Below, one piece after another: positions 34,533 through 43,783 of a DNA stretch of 64,000 bases. The translations under genes were made by a program, and so were the position numbers. Source of the DNA: Vibrionales bacterium SWAT-3 (GTDB lineage Bacteria > Pseudomonadota > Gammaproteobacteria > Enterobacterales > Vibrionaceae); the NCBI GenBank assembly GCA_000169995.1, contig AAZW01000002.1, positions 226,911 to 290,910 on the forward strand. Direction: 5' to 3'. Position 1 is the stretch's first letter. Each line of letters opens with the position of its first letter. A model generated the notes under the pieces. It was not told where the DNA came from, searched no databases, and saw only the letters and a program-made list of their open reading frames with translations.

Positions 34533-34769
34533 CTAAAATGTAGGGCTCTTCCAGCCCAGGTCAAGACGTGTTGTACGCGATTTATCAAACAGTATTCCCA
34601 CCCTTTTTCTTTTATCATCACAATCAAGGTCAATCTTTTGATCTTCGAGCAGTAAGCTGATCAAATATAAGCCTAAGGCTGAATGATCTTGGCCATTCGT
34701 CTTCATCGCCACGGCTTCAACAATGAATTCAATTCCTGTTGACAGTGTTTCTATATCTTTGAAAGACAT
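34533..34769 (-). CDS. Small hypothetical protein
   Basis: 78 residues with a strong GGGGGAG ribosome site. One helical region (TGIEFIVEAVAMKTNGQDHSA) is followed by LISLLLEDQKIDLDCDDKRKR. No family recognised. It is convergent with the DUF2913 gene (11-bp gap) and follows rep on the same strand. Confidence 0.6.
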   Translation of the reverse strand: MSFKDIETLSTGIEFIVEAVAMKTNGQDHSALGLYLISLLLEDQKIDLDCDDKRKRVGILFDKSRTTRLDLGWKSPTF

Positions 34770-34953
34770 AACTCCCCCTTCAGTTACTGTATAAATATAC
34801 AGAAAACTAAGGCGGACGAGTCCATATTTACACGAAATGAGACATTAATCACATGAATGAGAGGCATATAGACTCAACCCTCACCAAACATTTCCTTCTT
34901 GAATTTACCAAGAGAGCTTATTTTGACTCGATAGTTACTCATTATTATTCAAC

Positions 34954-36120
34954 TCAAGGAAAAGCTGACTCAAGCACCGCCTTCTTCTTCCCTACTTCAG
35001 ACTCCGCCCAGTATAACGCTACAGGGGCAGATATCTGATGAACAGCATAATTACCACGAGGCTCTGGCCCATTTTGCCGACTTTCGGATAAAGCAGACTT
35101 GACCCATTCAAACAAATAGACGTAACGATTGACGGTCTGGCGACACAGGTTCGCATTACGCGCCACCAACCCAATTGTGAGCTCCTGATTTTTGCGTAAC
35201 AAAACCTGACACGTGCGGATAATTCGGCGAGTGGTCTTCGTCCGACGAAGATTATGGGTTCTTCTAGCCGCTCTACGCTGCTTTTCCTGCAAACTTAATC
35301 CACTATCCAACCTCATCGCACCTCGTTGGCAGTCTGACCGAGCACAATATTTATCCCAGGTCCAACGAGAAACACTTTTCACCACCGCCAAAACCTCGCT
35401 GCACTTCAGAGGCGGCTTATCCGCAGTGCCGGTATTTTTGTAATGAGCGAAACTCTCTACACGGCGCTTAAAGTTCGTATAGCTGCCCTTTTTTCTTTCT
35501 TCGTCAACGACGTCATACGCGTATCGGCGAGTGTGTTCAAACAAAGTACAGTTTCGGGAGTAAGAGACATCAATATCTTGACCAAGCCACGGCCGCGTTG
35601 TCTCCAGCTCAAGAGAATCCGCCAGCTCATTAAGTTCATAGACACTGCGGTGGAGTTCAGTTGTCTGCCACCAAGGATGAAAGGGCGTTTTGGCAACAGG
35701 TCCTGAATAACTCAAGTCCGTCTCAAGTCGTAAGGCTAAAGCGCGATAAATGGCTTTGAGGTACTGAATGGGTTTGGATCGGGCTTGATCGCTGGTGCAA
35801 ACCGGCACAATGGCGTAAAAAAGGTGGGCTTTATTACTGGTGCGGTTTCGAACAATTAGATTAGGGGGTGGTAAGCCTTCATCTTGCCAAATATAGGGGT
35901 TGGGGACAGAGCGATGGTCATGATCGATGTCAAACACCATCCACGCTTGCATCTCTTTACGATTAACCTGCATATACGGCCATCTGACCGCATAGTTTCG
36001 AGGTCTGTTGAGCATCGCGGTTTTATTGTCACTGCACCTCGAAAAATAAGGCGCTTCTTCAAGTAGCCGACTCAAACACGACATAGATGAAGGCGCAGCG
36101 TATTCAGAATGAGCCGTCAT
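34954..36120 (-). CDS. ColE2-like replication initiator (Replicase family)
   Basis: 388 residues. Residues ~25-190 show the Rep/primase pattern of ColE2-type initiators: RPRNYAVRWPYMQVNRKEMQAWMVFDIDHD with an acidic pair, PPNLIVRNRTSNKAHLFY, and YSGPVAKTPFHPWWQT. The C-terminal third is basic with a likely helix-turn-helix (LVARNANLCRQTVNRYVYLF). Such proteins bind a small origin and make a primer. Its ATG overlaps the stop of the upstream gene (ATGA), placing it at the end of the cox-cII operon. No copy-number antisense RNA or origin could be assigned. Confidence 0.85.
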   Translation of the reverse strand: MTAHSEYAAPSSMSCLSRLLEEAPYFSRCSDNKTAMLNRPRNYAVRWPYMQVNRKEMQAWMVFDIDHDHRSVPNPYIWQDEGLPPPNLIVRNRTSNKAHLFYAIVPVCTSDQARSKPIQYLKAIYRALALRLETDLSYSGPVAKTPFHPWWQTTELHRSVYELNELADSLELETTRPWLGQDIDVSYSRNCTLFEHTRRYAYDVVDEERKKGSYTNFKRRVESFAHYKNTGTADKPPLKCSEVLAVVKSVSRWTWDKYCARSDCQRGAMRLDSGLSLQEKQRRAARRTHNLRRTKTTRRIIRTCQVLLRKNQELTIGLVARNANLCRQTVNRYVYLFEWVKSALSESRQNGPEPRGNYAVHQISAPVALYWAESEVGKKKAVLESAFP

Positions 36121-36166
36121 CGCCTCACCCTCGGGGCACCTTGCTCACTCACACCTAAAAAAAAAG

Positions 36167-37514
36167 GGCTCTTCTCCGCTTAGATGAGCTTGATTTCCGG
36201 ATAAATGGTAGAGTGAGTTTCTAGGATTGAGGTTTGTCTAATCTTCAATTTAAAGTAATCAGTATCCCTTACTCCTCGGGCTCTCCGTCTAAGAAGACCT
36301 ATCGATACATTCCCTGCTTCCACTCGGGCATTCGTCAGCTTATATTTTGCATAGTTGCAGATCCCAACTCTTCTCTCCCAAAGCGCGTCTGCAAAGTTGA
36401 TGAGAGATAAGATCCTCGTCTTTTTAGCAAGCTGGCACCACGCATCAAGCGCTGCGATCATCAAGTCAAAATTACGTTCATCCCATAAGGCTTGAAGCTG
36501 CTCTTTGAGCATATAAATCGTACAAAGAGTCTTATTGCTTTCCAGTAAATCATCTAGCCTATCTGACTGCTTATCGCTTAATTTCGGCGCATTTTTGAGG
36601 AGTAAAAATAGCGTCCCTTTAAGCATTTTCTTCTCGTCATGTGTTCCTTTCCTAAACGCTTTATTACGCTCTTTCCTTATCAGAAGAGAGTAGTTCTGCA
36701 TAACGTGAAACCGGTCAAAAACGATGTCTGCATTCGGAAGAGCGTTTCTCACTGCTGATTGGTAAGATTGCCCCATATCCATTGATACCGCTTGGATGCC
36801 GTCTCTCGTTTGCGGTGATAATTGTTCAAAAAAGTTGATGAGTACGTTTGAAGTCCGCCCATGGTCAACCCAAATAAGTTGTCCTGAAACGAGATCATAA
36901 ACGACGGTCATATAATCATGGCCTTTAGCCCTGGCGACTTCATCAACGCCAATATGAACAAGGTTGGTCAACTTCTTAGGCTCTAAAGCAGGCAAGGTAG
37001 AGAGAAGGAATGCTTTATCGATATTTTTCACGGTTTCCCAGCGTATGTCTAAATGCTTCGACACTGCGTGGATGCTCATATAGCGGCACAGTCCACTAAT
37101 AAAGTGACAGAACCTCTTTGTATAACGACTCCCCTTATCAACAAAATCAGCCTCTTCAATCAACCTTCGGCCGAGCCTATCCCTTGTCTGAGCCAATTCA
37201 ATTTCTATAACGCAAGGGCGACCACTGACAGGTAAATCCGACAGGCGACGGTGAACGTAGTGGTCGACGGTGCGCGGAGCTCCAGTCTCAGGATCAACAA
37301 CTTTACAGCGTCTATCTCGCTTGCACTTGACGAGTACTGAATGAGAGCTTTCTTCAAGCGTTACAGACTGTACGGATTGGCCTTTAAAGTTAAATAGAGC
37401 GGAAGATAATAACGACAAACTACAACACTGATATATAAGGTGGGAAGCGATTGTAAATCAATGTGTTAGCGGTTTTATTGTTAGTTTATAGACTCATCTA
37501 AGCGGAGAAGAGCC
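36167..37514 (-). mobile_element. ISL3-family element, copy 1
   Basis: 1348 bp with inverted ends GGCTCTTCTCCGCTTAGATG. An 8-bp direct repeat AAAAAAAG flanks it at 36159-36166 and 37515-37522, showing recent simple insertion. Four copies of this element are present, all with identical predicted proteins. Confidence 0.96.
36180..37418 (-). CDS. ISL3-family transposase, copy 1
   Basis: 412 residues starting at TTG; no ATG lies upstream within the element. A zinc-finger/helix-turn-helix N-terminal half (CKRDRRCKV; ISGLCRYMSIHAVSKHL) precedes the DDE core with D159 (IGVDEVARAKG), D214 (SMDMGQSY) and E367 (NARVEAGN), followed by the ISL3 ending RRRARGVRDTDYFKLKI. All catalytic residues are intact, consistent with an active element. 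Confidence 0.93.
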   Translation of the reverse strand: MSLLSSALFNFKGQSVQSVTLEESSHSVLVKCKRDRRCKVVDPETGAPRTVDHYVHRRLSDLPVSGRPCVIEIELAQTRDRLGRRLIEEADFVDKGSRYTKRFCHFISGLCRYMSIHAVSKHLDIRWETVKNIDKAFLLSTLPALEPKKLTNLVHIGVDEVARAKGHDYMTVVYDLVSGQLIWVDHGRTSNVLINFFEQLSPQTRDGIQAVSMDMGQSYQSAVRNALPNADIVFDRFHVMQNYSLLIRKERNKAFRKGTHDEKKMLKGTLFLLLKNAPKLSDKQSDRLDDLLESNKTLCTIYMLKEQLQALWDERNFDLMIAALDAWCQLAKKTRILSLINFADALWERRVGICNYAKYKLTNARVEAGNVSIGLLRRRARGVRDTDYFKLKIRQTSILETHSTIYPEIKLI

Positions 37515-37846
37515 AAAAAAAGTAAAGCAAAAGAGATTGTCTTGAGCATTGAACGCCGTTATTGAGCCAGGACTCTTGACTCCTTCTGATAAGGTTCGAA
37601 CGCCAGTCAAAGCCACTCCTTTCGAGCTTTCAGAGTCGCCACGGGTGTCAATTTTTATCGCGCACCTTGTCGGATGACAATTGACTGCATCACGCCACCC
37701 TTCTTTACCTTTTAATACTAAATCAGAGACCACTTCAAGACTGGTTTGAATGACCGCAAAAACATGATGATTCATAAAATTGACCTCGGCTAAAAACGCT
37801 CCCCTTCGGAGAAACCAATAACGCGCCTCTGGAAGAGGAAAACGCG

Positions 37847-38113
37847 TTAAAGCCAACGTTGTCTGATTCTTTGTATTCGCTTTGTAAGGCTGAATAAACG
37901 AATTCGCAGTCGTACTTGTTCAAACACATGATTCGAACGCCTTAATTGGTTCATTAACCTCGCCTGCTCAACCCATAAAGAAGAAAGTTGACGAGCGCAT
38001 AACTCTCGTCGAATGTGCCTGATATTCCTAAGGCCTCTACGCTTATCTTCCTCCGTCAATCCATGACCAAACGTTTCAGGACATGACTTATCGCTCGGAG
38101 TAACAGACATCAT
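37847..38113 (-). CDS. Small Arg-rich phage-type protein
   Basis: 88 residues, very basic in its C-terminal half (VRLRIRLFSLTKRIQRIRQRWL), helical, without a recognised family. Its ATG overlaps the cII stop (ATGA), and it lies 71 bp before the next gene of the cox-cII-rep operon. It could bind nucleic acid, but nothing proves that. Confidence 0.65.
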   Translation of the reverse strand: MMSVTPSDKSCPETFGHGLTEEDKRRGLRNIRHIRRELCARQLSSLWVEQARLMNQLRRSNHVFEQVRLRIRLFSLTKRIQRIRQRWL

Positions 38114-38658
38114 TGCTCCGAATTGATGTTTGAGGCAGATAAACCATTAGCGTCCACCCCCTCATCCATGGCTTTAAGCAGACAACCACCTTGATTCATT
38201 TTTTCTAAGCTCCTGAGGAGTTTTACCTGAACACCGATACTTGCATGGGCGGTATGAATAATCTTATGTTTTTGAGCGCGAGTAAGACGCTGATTTCCTG
38301 CATACTCCAAAGCCATTCGAGACAACTCACTCGAGTGGGTCGAGCTCTCTAGTACGCACAGAACAAAGGCATCATCCATGGTTTTGGGCGTTATATAAGC
38401 GGTAACCACACCCAGCCCAAGAAGTAAACTGTTTACAATGATGTGATTACCGCTCACTTTGGCGAGAATGATGGCTTCAACACAACTCAGGACATGAGGC
38501 TGCTCAGGATTAAGCTTGTTCCGCAGCATGGTCGGACTCATCCCTATGACCTCTGCCAGCCTAGCCATATTCTCTGATCTAGCGAACACGCAACACGCCT
38601 CATTAAAATCTCCTTGTTTTGTGCGAGAAAATTCGCCTATTGAGTCAATTCCATTCAT
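38110..38658 (-). CDS. Phage regulatory CII-type protein
   Basis: 182 residues from ATG 38658. The N-terminal helix-turn-helix region (CCVFARSENMARLAEVIGMSPTMLRNKLNP) followed by long helices matches the P2/K139-type CII (Phage_CP76) family, which acts in lysogeny control or early replication. It lies between cox and rep, the usual position in K139-like vibrio phages. Confidence 0.75.
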   Translation of the reverse strand: MNGIDSIGEFSRTKQGDFNEACCVFARSENMARLAEVIGMSPTMLRNKLNPEQPHVLSCVEAIILAKVSGNHIIVNSLLLGLGVVTAYITPKTMDDAFVLCVLESSTHSSELSRMALEYAGNQRLTRAQKHKIIHTAHASIGVQVKLLRSLEKMNQGGCLLKAMDEGVDANGLSASNINSEQ

Positions 38659-38767
38659 AACCAATACTCAATTGAAGAAAAGTGAAAAAAGAAGCCCAAC
38701 TAAGAACATTGGGCCCCAACGGGCAACACTCTTTGGTCGAAATAAAGGAAGATAAATGCATGAGCGA

Positions 38768-38980
38768 CTAACCCATTCTCTCCATAGTTTCACGAGTTGC
38801 CATTTCTAAAAGCATGACCATATTGATCAAAGGAGTATCTTTAGGGTTGTCTTTCTTTTTAATGGGTAAGCGACCGTCTTTAACCCAATCAATGATGGTA
38901 CGTTTTGTCATACCGGAGAATTGAGAGTATTGGTCGTACGTCATGAAAGGCGTATTTAGGACTACTTGATATGAGAGCAT
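38768..38980 (-). CDS. Cox/excisionase-like DNA-binding protein
   Basis: 70 residues. YDQYSQFSGMTKRTIIDWVKDGRLPIKK is a winged-helix motif as in phage Cox/excisionase regulators. It is the first gene of the early operon and diverges from the CI gene across a 91-bp control region, as in P2-like lysogeny switches. Cox proteins both repress the lysogenic promoter and direct excision. Confidence 0.72.
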   Translation of the reverse strand: MLSYQVVLNTPFMTYDQYSQFSGMTKRTIIDWVKDGRLPIKKKDNPKDTPLINMVMLLEMATRETMERMG

Positions 38981-39071
38981 AGTGATATCCTGTTAAATCA
39001 TTGAATGTTTAGTTTCGAAATGACGAGTTACACCTCACCACTTCGACCTCAATTGCGATTATTGATCACAT
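38981..39071. promoter_or_regulatory. CI/Cox divergent control region
   Basis: 91 bp between the oppositely transcribed cox and cI genes, by position the lysogeny switch. No perfect operator repeat was identified by eye. Confidence 0.5.
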
Positions 39072-39698
39072 ATGAATAACAAGCAACTTAAAATAGACCA
39101 AATATCGTATTTGGGAGGTAAGGATATTATCAAGAAACTGATAGATATCACGAATTCAGACCGTCAACAGGATGTTGCAGACGTGTTTGGTATCCCTAAA
39201 TCAACAATCGCGACTTGGCGACAACGAAATCTAACTCCATTCGAGATTGCAGTAAGAACTCATTTGAGCACAGGCGTCTCACTTGAATGGTTACTTCTCG
39301 ATAAAGGCGACCCGTATCCTAAAACACCAACTCAAAAGCATATTAATAAGAAGAACGAATCGAAGACTCTCTTCGATATAGACTGCTTCTCTATTGATGA
39401 CGGTAAATTGGTTGGGAAAGGGATACTTGCATTCGATAAAGCTCTCCTAGACGAGCTTGACGTAATCGATGTGATGGCAATTAAAGATGGGACTACTACG
39501 TTCCTTATAAACAAAGAATCCCATCAAGCAGTAAGCGGTACGTACCTAGTCGATATGGATGGACTGTTGTCTCTAAATGACATTCAACGTTTACCAGGCA
39601 AGAAGCTAGCTATCAGCTTTAACGGATCGACTCTAACAGTCGAAGAAGATGAAGTAAGGGTTGTAGGTAGAGTAGCGTTAGTAATGGAAAAGCGTTAA
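39072..39698 (+). CDS. CI-type phage repressor
   Basis: 208 residues. Residues ~15-75 form a helix-turn-helix (RQQDVADVFGIPKSTIATWRQRNL, then GVSLEWLLLDKGDP) of the phage CI family. Residues ~100-205 match the S24-like C-terminal domain of P2-group repressors used for oligomerisation (DCFSIDDGKLVGKGILAFDKALL; GSTLTVEEDEVRVVGRV). No clear Ala-Gly cleavage pair was seen, so SOS cleavage is uncertain. It points toward the integrase, with accessory genes between. Confidence 0.82.
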   Translation: MNNKQLKIDQISYLGGKDIIKKLIDITNSDRQQDVADVFGIPKSTIATWRQRNLTPFEIAVRTHLSTGVSLEWLLLDKGDPYPKTPTQKHINKKNESKTLFDIDCFSIDDGKLVGKGILAFDKALLDELDVIDVMAIKDGTTTFLINKESHQAVSGTYLVDMDGLLSLNDIQRLPGKKLAISFNGSTLTVEEDEVRVVGRVALVMEKR

Positions 39699-39810
39699 CT
39701 GTTGCACTAATCTGTTTAAGAGCACTCGCAACTAATTTGATTCCGATACTTAACAGCCTATTATCACCTAGGCCTCGGGGGAATGGCACTAACACTTTCG
39801 CATACAAACA

Positions 39811-39840
39811 AAAAGGCTGCCTTATGTCAGCCTTCTTCTT
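39811..39840 (+). terminator. Terminator after cI
   Basis: AAGGCTG / CAGCCTT, a 7-bp stem with an 8-base loop followed by CTTCTTT, about 115 bp after the cI stop. Confidence 0.65.
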
Positions 39841-39946
39841 TGGCTCAGTGTTGCTCGTTGTGCAACCTCTAAGTGGTCCTGAAACATTTTTGGACAAAAC
39901 CTTGATAGCGACTTTCCTAATTTAGCAAATAATTAATAACTACAGG

Positions 39947-41294
39947 GGCTCTTCTCCGCTTAGATGAGCTTGATTTCCGGATAAATGGTAGAGTGAGTTT
40001 CTAGGATTGAGGTTTGTCTAATCTTCAATTTAAAGTAATCAGTATCCCTTACTCCTCGGGCTCTCCGTCTAAGAAGACCTATCGATACATTCCCTGCTTC
40101 CACTCGGGCATTCGTCAGCTTATATTTTGCATAGTTGCAGATCCCAACTCTTCTCTCCCAAAGCGCGTCTGCAAAGTTGATGAGAGATAAGATCCTCGTC
40201 TTTTTAGCAAGCTGGCACCACGCATCAAGCGCTGCGATCATCAAGTCAAAATTACGTTCATCCCATAAGGCTTGAAGCTGCTCTTTGAGCATATAAATCG
40301 TACAAAGAGTCTTATTGCTTTCCAGTAAATCATCTAGCCTATCTGACTGCTTATCGCTTAATTTCGGCGCATTTTTGAGGAGTAAAAATAGCGTCCCTTT
40401 AAGCATTTTCTTCTCGTCATGTGTTCCTTTCCTAAACGCTTTATTACGCTCTTTCCTTATCAGAAGAGAGTAGTTCTGCATAACGTGAAACCGGTCAAAA
40501 ACGATGTCTGCATTCGGAAGAGCGTTTCTCACTGCTGATTGGTAAGATTGCCCCATATCCATTGATACCGCTTGGATGCCGTCTCTCGTTTGCGGTGATA
40601 ATTGTTCAAAAAAGTTGATGAGTACGTTTGAAGTCCGCCCATGGTCAACCCAAATAAGTTGTCCTGAAACGAGATCATAAACGACGGTCATATAATCATG
40701 GCCTTTAGCCCTGGCGACTTCATCAACGCCAATATGAACAAGGTTGGTCAACTTCTTAGGCTCTAAAGCAGGCAAGGTAGAGAGAAGGAATGCTTTATCG
40801 ATATTTTTCACGGTTTCCCAGCGTATGTCTAAATGCTTCGACACTGCGTGGATGCTCATATAGCGGCACAGTCCACTAATAAAGTGACAGAACCTCTTTG
40901 TATAACGACTCCCCTTATCAACAAAATCAGCCTCTTCAATCAACCTTCGGCCGAGCCTATCCCTTGTCTGAGCCAATTCAATTTCTATAACGCAAGGGCG
41001 ACCACTGACAGGTAAATCCGACAGGCGACGGTGAACGTAGTGGTCGACGGTGCGCGGAGCTCCAGTCTCAGGATCAACAACTTTACAGCGTCTATCTCGC
41101 TTGCACTTGACGAGTACTGAATGAGAGCTTTCTTCAAGCGTTACAGACTGTACGGATTGGCCTTTAAAGTTAAATAGAGCGGAAGATAATAACGACAAAC
41201 TACAACACTGATATATAAGGTGGGAAGCGATTGTAAATCAATGTGTTAGCGGTTTTATTGTTAGTTTATAGACTCATCTAAGCGGAGAAGAGCC
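39947..41294 (-). mobile_element. ISL3-family element, copy 2
   Basis: 1348 bp with the same ends as copy 1. A 7-bp repeat CTACAGG is present on both sides (39940-39946 and 41295-41301). It lies between cI and the YciI gene and breaks no recognised gene. Confidence 0.96.
39960..41198 (-). CDS. ISL3-family transposase, copy 2
   Basis: 412 residues, identical to copy 1, with D159, D214 and E367 intact and the same TTG start. Confidence 0.93.
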   Translation of the reverse strand: MSLLSSALFNFKGQSVQSVTLEESSHSVLVKCKRDRRCKVVDPETGAPRTVDHYVHRRLSDLPVSGRPCVIEIELAQTRDRLGRRLIEEADFVDKGSRYTKRFCHFISGLCRYMSIHAVSKHLDIRWETVKNIDKAFLLSTLPALEPKKLTNLVHIGVDEVARAKGHDYMTVVYDLVSGQLIWVDHGRTSNVLINFFEQLSPQTRDGIQAVSMDMGQSYQSAVRNALPNADIVFDRFHVMQNYSLLIRKERNKAFRKGTHDEKKMLKGTLFLLLKNAPKLSDKQSDRLDDLLESNKTLCTIYMLKEQLQALWDERNFDLMIAALDAWCQLAKKTRILSLINFADALWERRVGICNYAKYKLTNARVEAGNVSIGLLRRRARGVRDTDYFKLKIRQTSILETHSTIYPEIKLI

Positions 41295-41412
41295 CTACAG
41301 GTATGGAAAAGGCCGTCCTCTTAGACTCGTTTTTAGGGTGCATTTGCCACTGATTTATGGCAACGTCGCAGTACCACAACTATCATTTTTTCGAATCAGA
41401 TAATCGATAGCA

Positions 41413-41700
41413 TTATTGAATTAAAGAAGAAAACTCAGTTGCAGCTTTTGTAGGCACAAATTCCGTTAATTCATAATCGGCTAGATTATGAATTTTAAAT
41501 GGGTCATCGTTTAGAATTTCTTCTAGTTCACTACGGTTTCTAGCTTTTGCGAGAATGATTCCTCCACTTCGTGGAACTTTTCTTCCAGATGCAATAAAAA
41601 CGCCTCTCTCATAGTTCCTATCTAAGTACTCAATATGAGCGTCAAGGTACTTATCTATCTGAGACATTTCACTAATGTACGTTATTGACACGATAAACAT
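41413..41700 (-). CDS. YciI-like protein
   Basis: 95 residues from ATG 41700 (AAGGAAAAATT upstream). A dimeric ferredoxin-like fold is suggested by MFIVSITYI, the HIEYLDRNYERGVFIASG stretch with its conserved His, and RSGGIILAKARNRSELEEILNDDPF, typical of the YciI family. Enzymatic role is not settled for the family. It follows an HxlR regulator by 83 bp, a frequent pairing for redox or stress-responsive units. Confidence 0.8.
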   Translation of the reverse strand: MFIVSITYISEMSQIDKYLDAHIEYLDRNYERGVFIASGRKVPRSGGIILAKARNRSELEEILNDDPFKIHNLADYELTEFVPTKAATEFSSLIQ

Positions 41701-41783
41701 AATTTTTCCTTTTTCCTTTTTTCGTTTGTAAACTCTGATCACAGTGATGACTGTGTTCGCCTCAAGAATCGTATGGATAAGCT

Positions 41784-42128
41784 TTATTTCTCTATATCAT
41801 TAAGTGATTCAACCCACTGCTCCGCGAGACTTTTTAAGGGATAAATTGATGAAATTATCTCCTGACCTAATTCGGTTGGTTGATAGCCTAATTCGCCTTT
41901 TTCAATTAGCTTTGCCTGTCTTAATTCTTTAATTCTTGAATTTAAAACAGCAGGAGAAATAGACTCACAACGGTTCTGTAACTCACGAAATGTGCAAGCT
42001 CCACCTGAACACAGCTGCAATAGGACCCCCATAGCCCAGCGTCTTCCAAGCAGATCAAATAATGCCATGATTGGATTGCCTGTTACCGAACCACGAACTG
42101 GTTTGCCAGGATAAAGGATTTTTTCCAT
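41784..42128 (-). CDS. HxlR-family transcriptional regulator
   Basis: 114 residues with the winged-helix core NPIMALFDLLGRRWAMGVLLQL, TFRELQNRCESISPAVLNSRIKEL, and LGYQPTELGQEI. HxlR proteins often sense electrophiles or oxidants and control an adjacent gene; here YciI is the likely partner. A 65-bp imperfect inverted repeat directly upstream is a candidate operator. Confidence 0.87.
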   Translation of the reverse strand: MEKILYPGKPVRGSVTGNPIMALFDLLGRRWAMGVLLQLCSGGACTFRELQNRCESISPAVLNSRIKELRQAKLIEKGELGYQPTELGQEIISSIYPLKSLAEQWVESLNDIEK

Positions 42129-42138
42129 TTTGATTTTC

Positions 42139-42203
42139 CCGCTATTAAATTCATAGCAGACTATAATCTAAAATACACAGTCATGCTATGTTTTTAATAG
42201 CGG
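42139..42203. promoter_or_regulatory. Long inverted repeat upstream of HxlR gene
   Basis: Arms of about 24 bp, CCGCTATTAAATTCATAGCA and the complement of TGCTATGTTTTTAATAGCGG, differ at two or three bases and are separated by ~16 bp. The left arm is 11 bp from the HxlR start. It suits binding of an HxlR dimer pair. The 168 bp beyond, up to the ISL3 element, hold no recognised gene. Confidence 0.55.
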
Positions 42204-42371
42204 AGTGGGTGGATTTTCTCTGGACAATTAGAAAGCAATCAGAATTTTAGACATATCAATTTTGAAAAAGATATTACTTATTCTTATGGCTGGAACGCAT
42301 CAACTCAACAAGGAAAGGGGCAAAACCTTGTTACGAACTTTATATTACAGATTAACTCGAATAACCTCAGC

Positions 42372-43719
42372 GGCTCTTCTCCGCTTAGATGAGTCTATAA
42401 ACTAACAATAAAACCGCTAACACATTGATTTACAATCGCTTCCCACCTTATATATCAGTGTTGTAGTTTGTCGTTATTATCTTCCGCTCTATTTAACTTT
42501 AAAGGCCAATCCGTACAGTCTGTAACGCTTGAAGAAAGCTCTCATTCAGTACTCGTCAAGTGCAAGCGAGATAGACGCTGTAAAGTTGTTGATCCTGAGA
42601 CTGGAGCTCCGCGCACCGTCGACCACTACGTTCACCGTCGCCTGTCGGATTTACCTGTCAGTGGTCGCCCTTGCGTTATAGAAATTGAATTGGCTCAGAC
42701 AAGGGATAGGCTCGGCCGAAGGTTGATTGAAGAGGCTGATTTTGTTGATAAGGGGAGTCGTTATACAAAGAGGTTCTGTCACTTTATTAGTGGACTGTGC
42801 CGCTATATGAGCATCCACGCAGTGTCGAAGCATTTAGACATACGCTGGGAAACCGTGAAAAATATCGATAAAGCATTCCTTCTCTCTACCTTGCCTGCTT
42901 TAGAGCCTAAGAAGTTGACCAACCTTGTTCATATTGGCGTTGATGAAGTCGCCAGGGCTAAAGGCCATGATTATATGACCGTCGTTTATGATCTCGTTTC
43001 AGGACAACTTATTTGGGTTGACCATGGGCGGACTTCAAACGTACTCATCAACTTTTTTGAACAATTATCACCGCAAACGAGAGACGGCATCCAAGCGGTA
43101 TCAATGGATATGGGGCAATCTTACCAATCAGCAGTGAGAAACGCTCTTCCGAATGCAGACATCGTTTTTGACCGGTTTCACGTTATGCAGAACTACTCTC
43201 TTCTGATAAGGAAAGAGCGTAATAAAGCGTTTAGGAAAGGAACACATGACGAGAAGAAAATGCTTAAAGGGACGCTATTTTTACTCCTCAAAAATGCGCC
43301 GAAATTAAGCGATAAGCAGTCAGATAGGCTAGATGATTTACTGGAAAGCAATAAGACTCTTTGTACGATTTATATGCTCAAAGAGCAGCTTCAAGCCTTA
43401 TGGGATGAACGTAATTTTGACTTGATGATCGCAGCGCTTGATGCGTGGTGCCAGCTTGCTAAAAAGACGAGGATCTTATCTCTCATCAACTTTGCAGACG
43501 CGCTTTGGGAGAGAAGAGTTGGGATCTGCAACTATGCAAAATATAAGCTGACGAATGCCCGAGTGGAAGCAGGGAATGTATCGATAGGTCTTCTTAGACG
43601 GAGAGCCCGAGGAGTAAGGGATACTGATTACTTTAAATTGAAGATTAGACAAACCTCAATCCTAGAAACTCACTCTACCATTTATCCGGAAATCAAGCTC
43701 ATCTAAGCGGAGAAGAGCC
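42372..43719 (+). mobile_element. ISL3-family element, copy 3
   Basis: 1348 bp in plus orientation with target repeats CCTCAGC at 42365-42371 and 43720-43726. It lies between the HxlR gene and hipA. Confidence 0.96.
42468..43706 (+). CDS. ISL3-family transposase, copy 3
   Basis: 412 residues, identical to copies 1, 2 and 4; catalytic residues intact; TTG start. Confidence 0.93.
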   Translation: MSLLSSALFNFKGQSVQSVTLEESSHSVLVKCKRDRRCKVVDPETGAPRTVDHYVHRRLSDLPVSGRPCVIEIELAQTRDRLGRRLIEEADFVDKGSRYTKRFCHFISGLCRYMSIHAVSKHLDIRWETVKNIDKAFLLSTLPALEPKKLTNLVHIGVDEVARAKGHDYMTVVYDLVSGQLIWVDHGRTSNVLINFFEQLSPQTRDGIQAVSMDMGQSYQSAVRNALPNADIVFDRFHVMQNYSLLIRKERNKAFRKGTHDEKKMLKGTLFLLLKNAPKLSDKQSDRLDDLLESNKTLCTIYMLKEQLQALWDERNFDLMIAALDAWCQLAKKTRILSLINFADALWERRVGICNYAKYKLTNARVEAGNVSIGLLRRRARGVRDTDYFKLKIRQTSILETHSTIYPEIKLI

Positions 43720-43783
43720 CCTCAGCCACTGTAAAACCCTCAAATCATCTACAAAGTCATGGCGAATTTGATTCACCCTACAC

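Larger units (their letters stand above)
36117..37775 (-). pseudogene. Small phage-type gene broken by ISL3 copy 1
   Basis: Removing the ISL3 element and one target repeat restores a 100-codon gene, from ATG 37775 (GAGG upstream) through 37515, then 36158-36117, whose TGA overlaps the rep start. It reads NHHVFAVIQTSLEVVSDLVLKG, GWRDAVNCHPTRCAIK and ends LGVSEQGAPRVRR. No known family recognised. The insertion lies 13 codons before the end, so the gene may still make a nearly complete product; effects on rep coupling are more likely. Confidence 0.75.

Noticed and set aside
34853..35038. 61-codon plus-strand frame overlapping the end of rep
   Set aside because: No ribosome site, low-complexity sequence, antisense overlap with a convincing gene.
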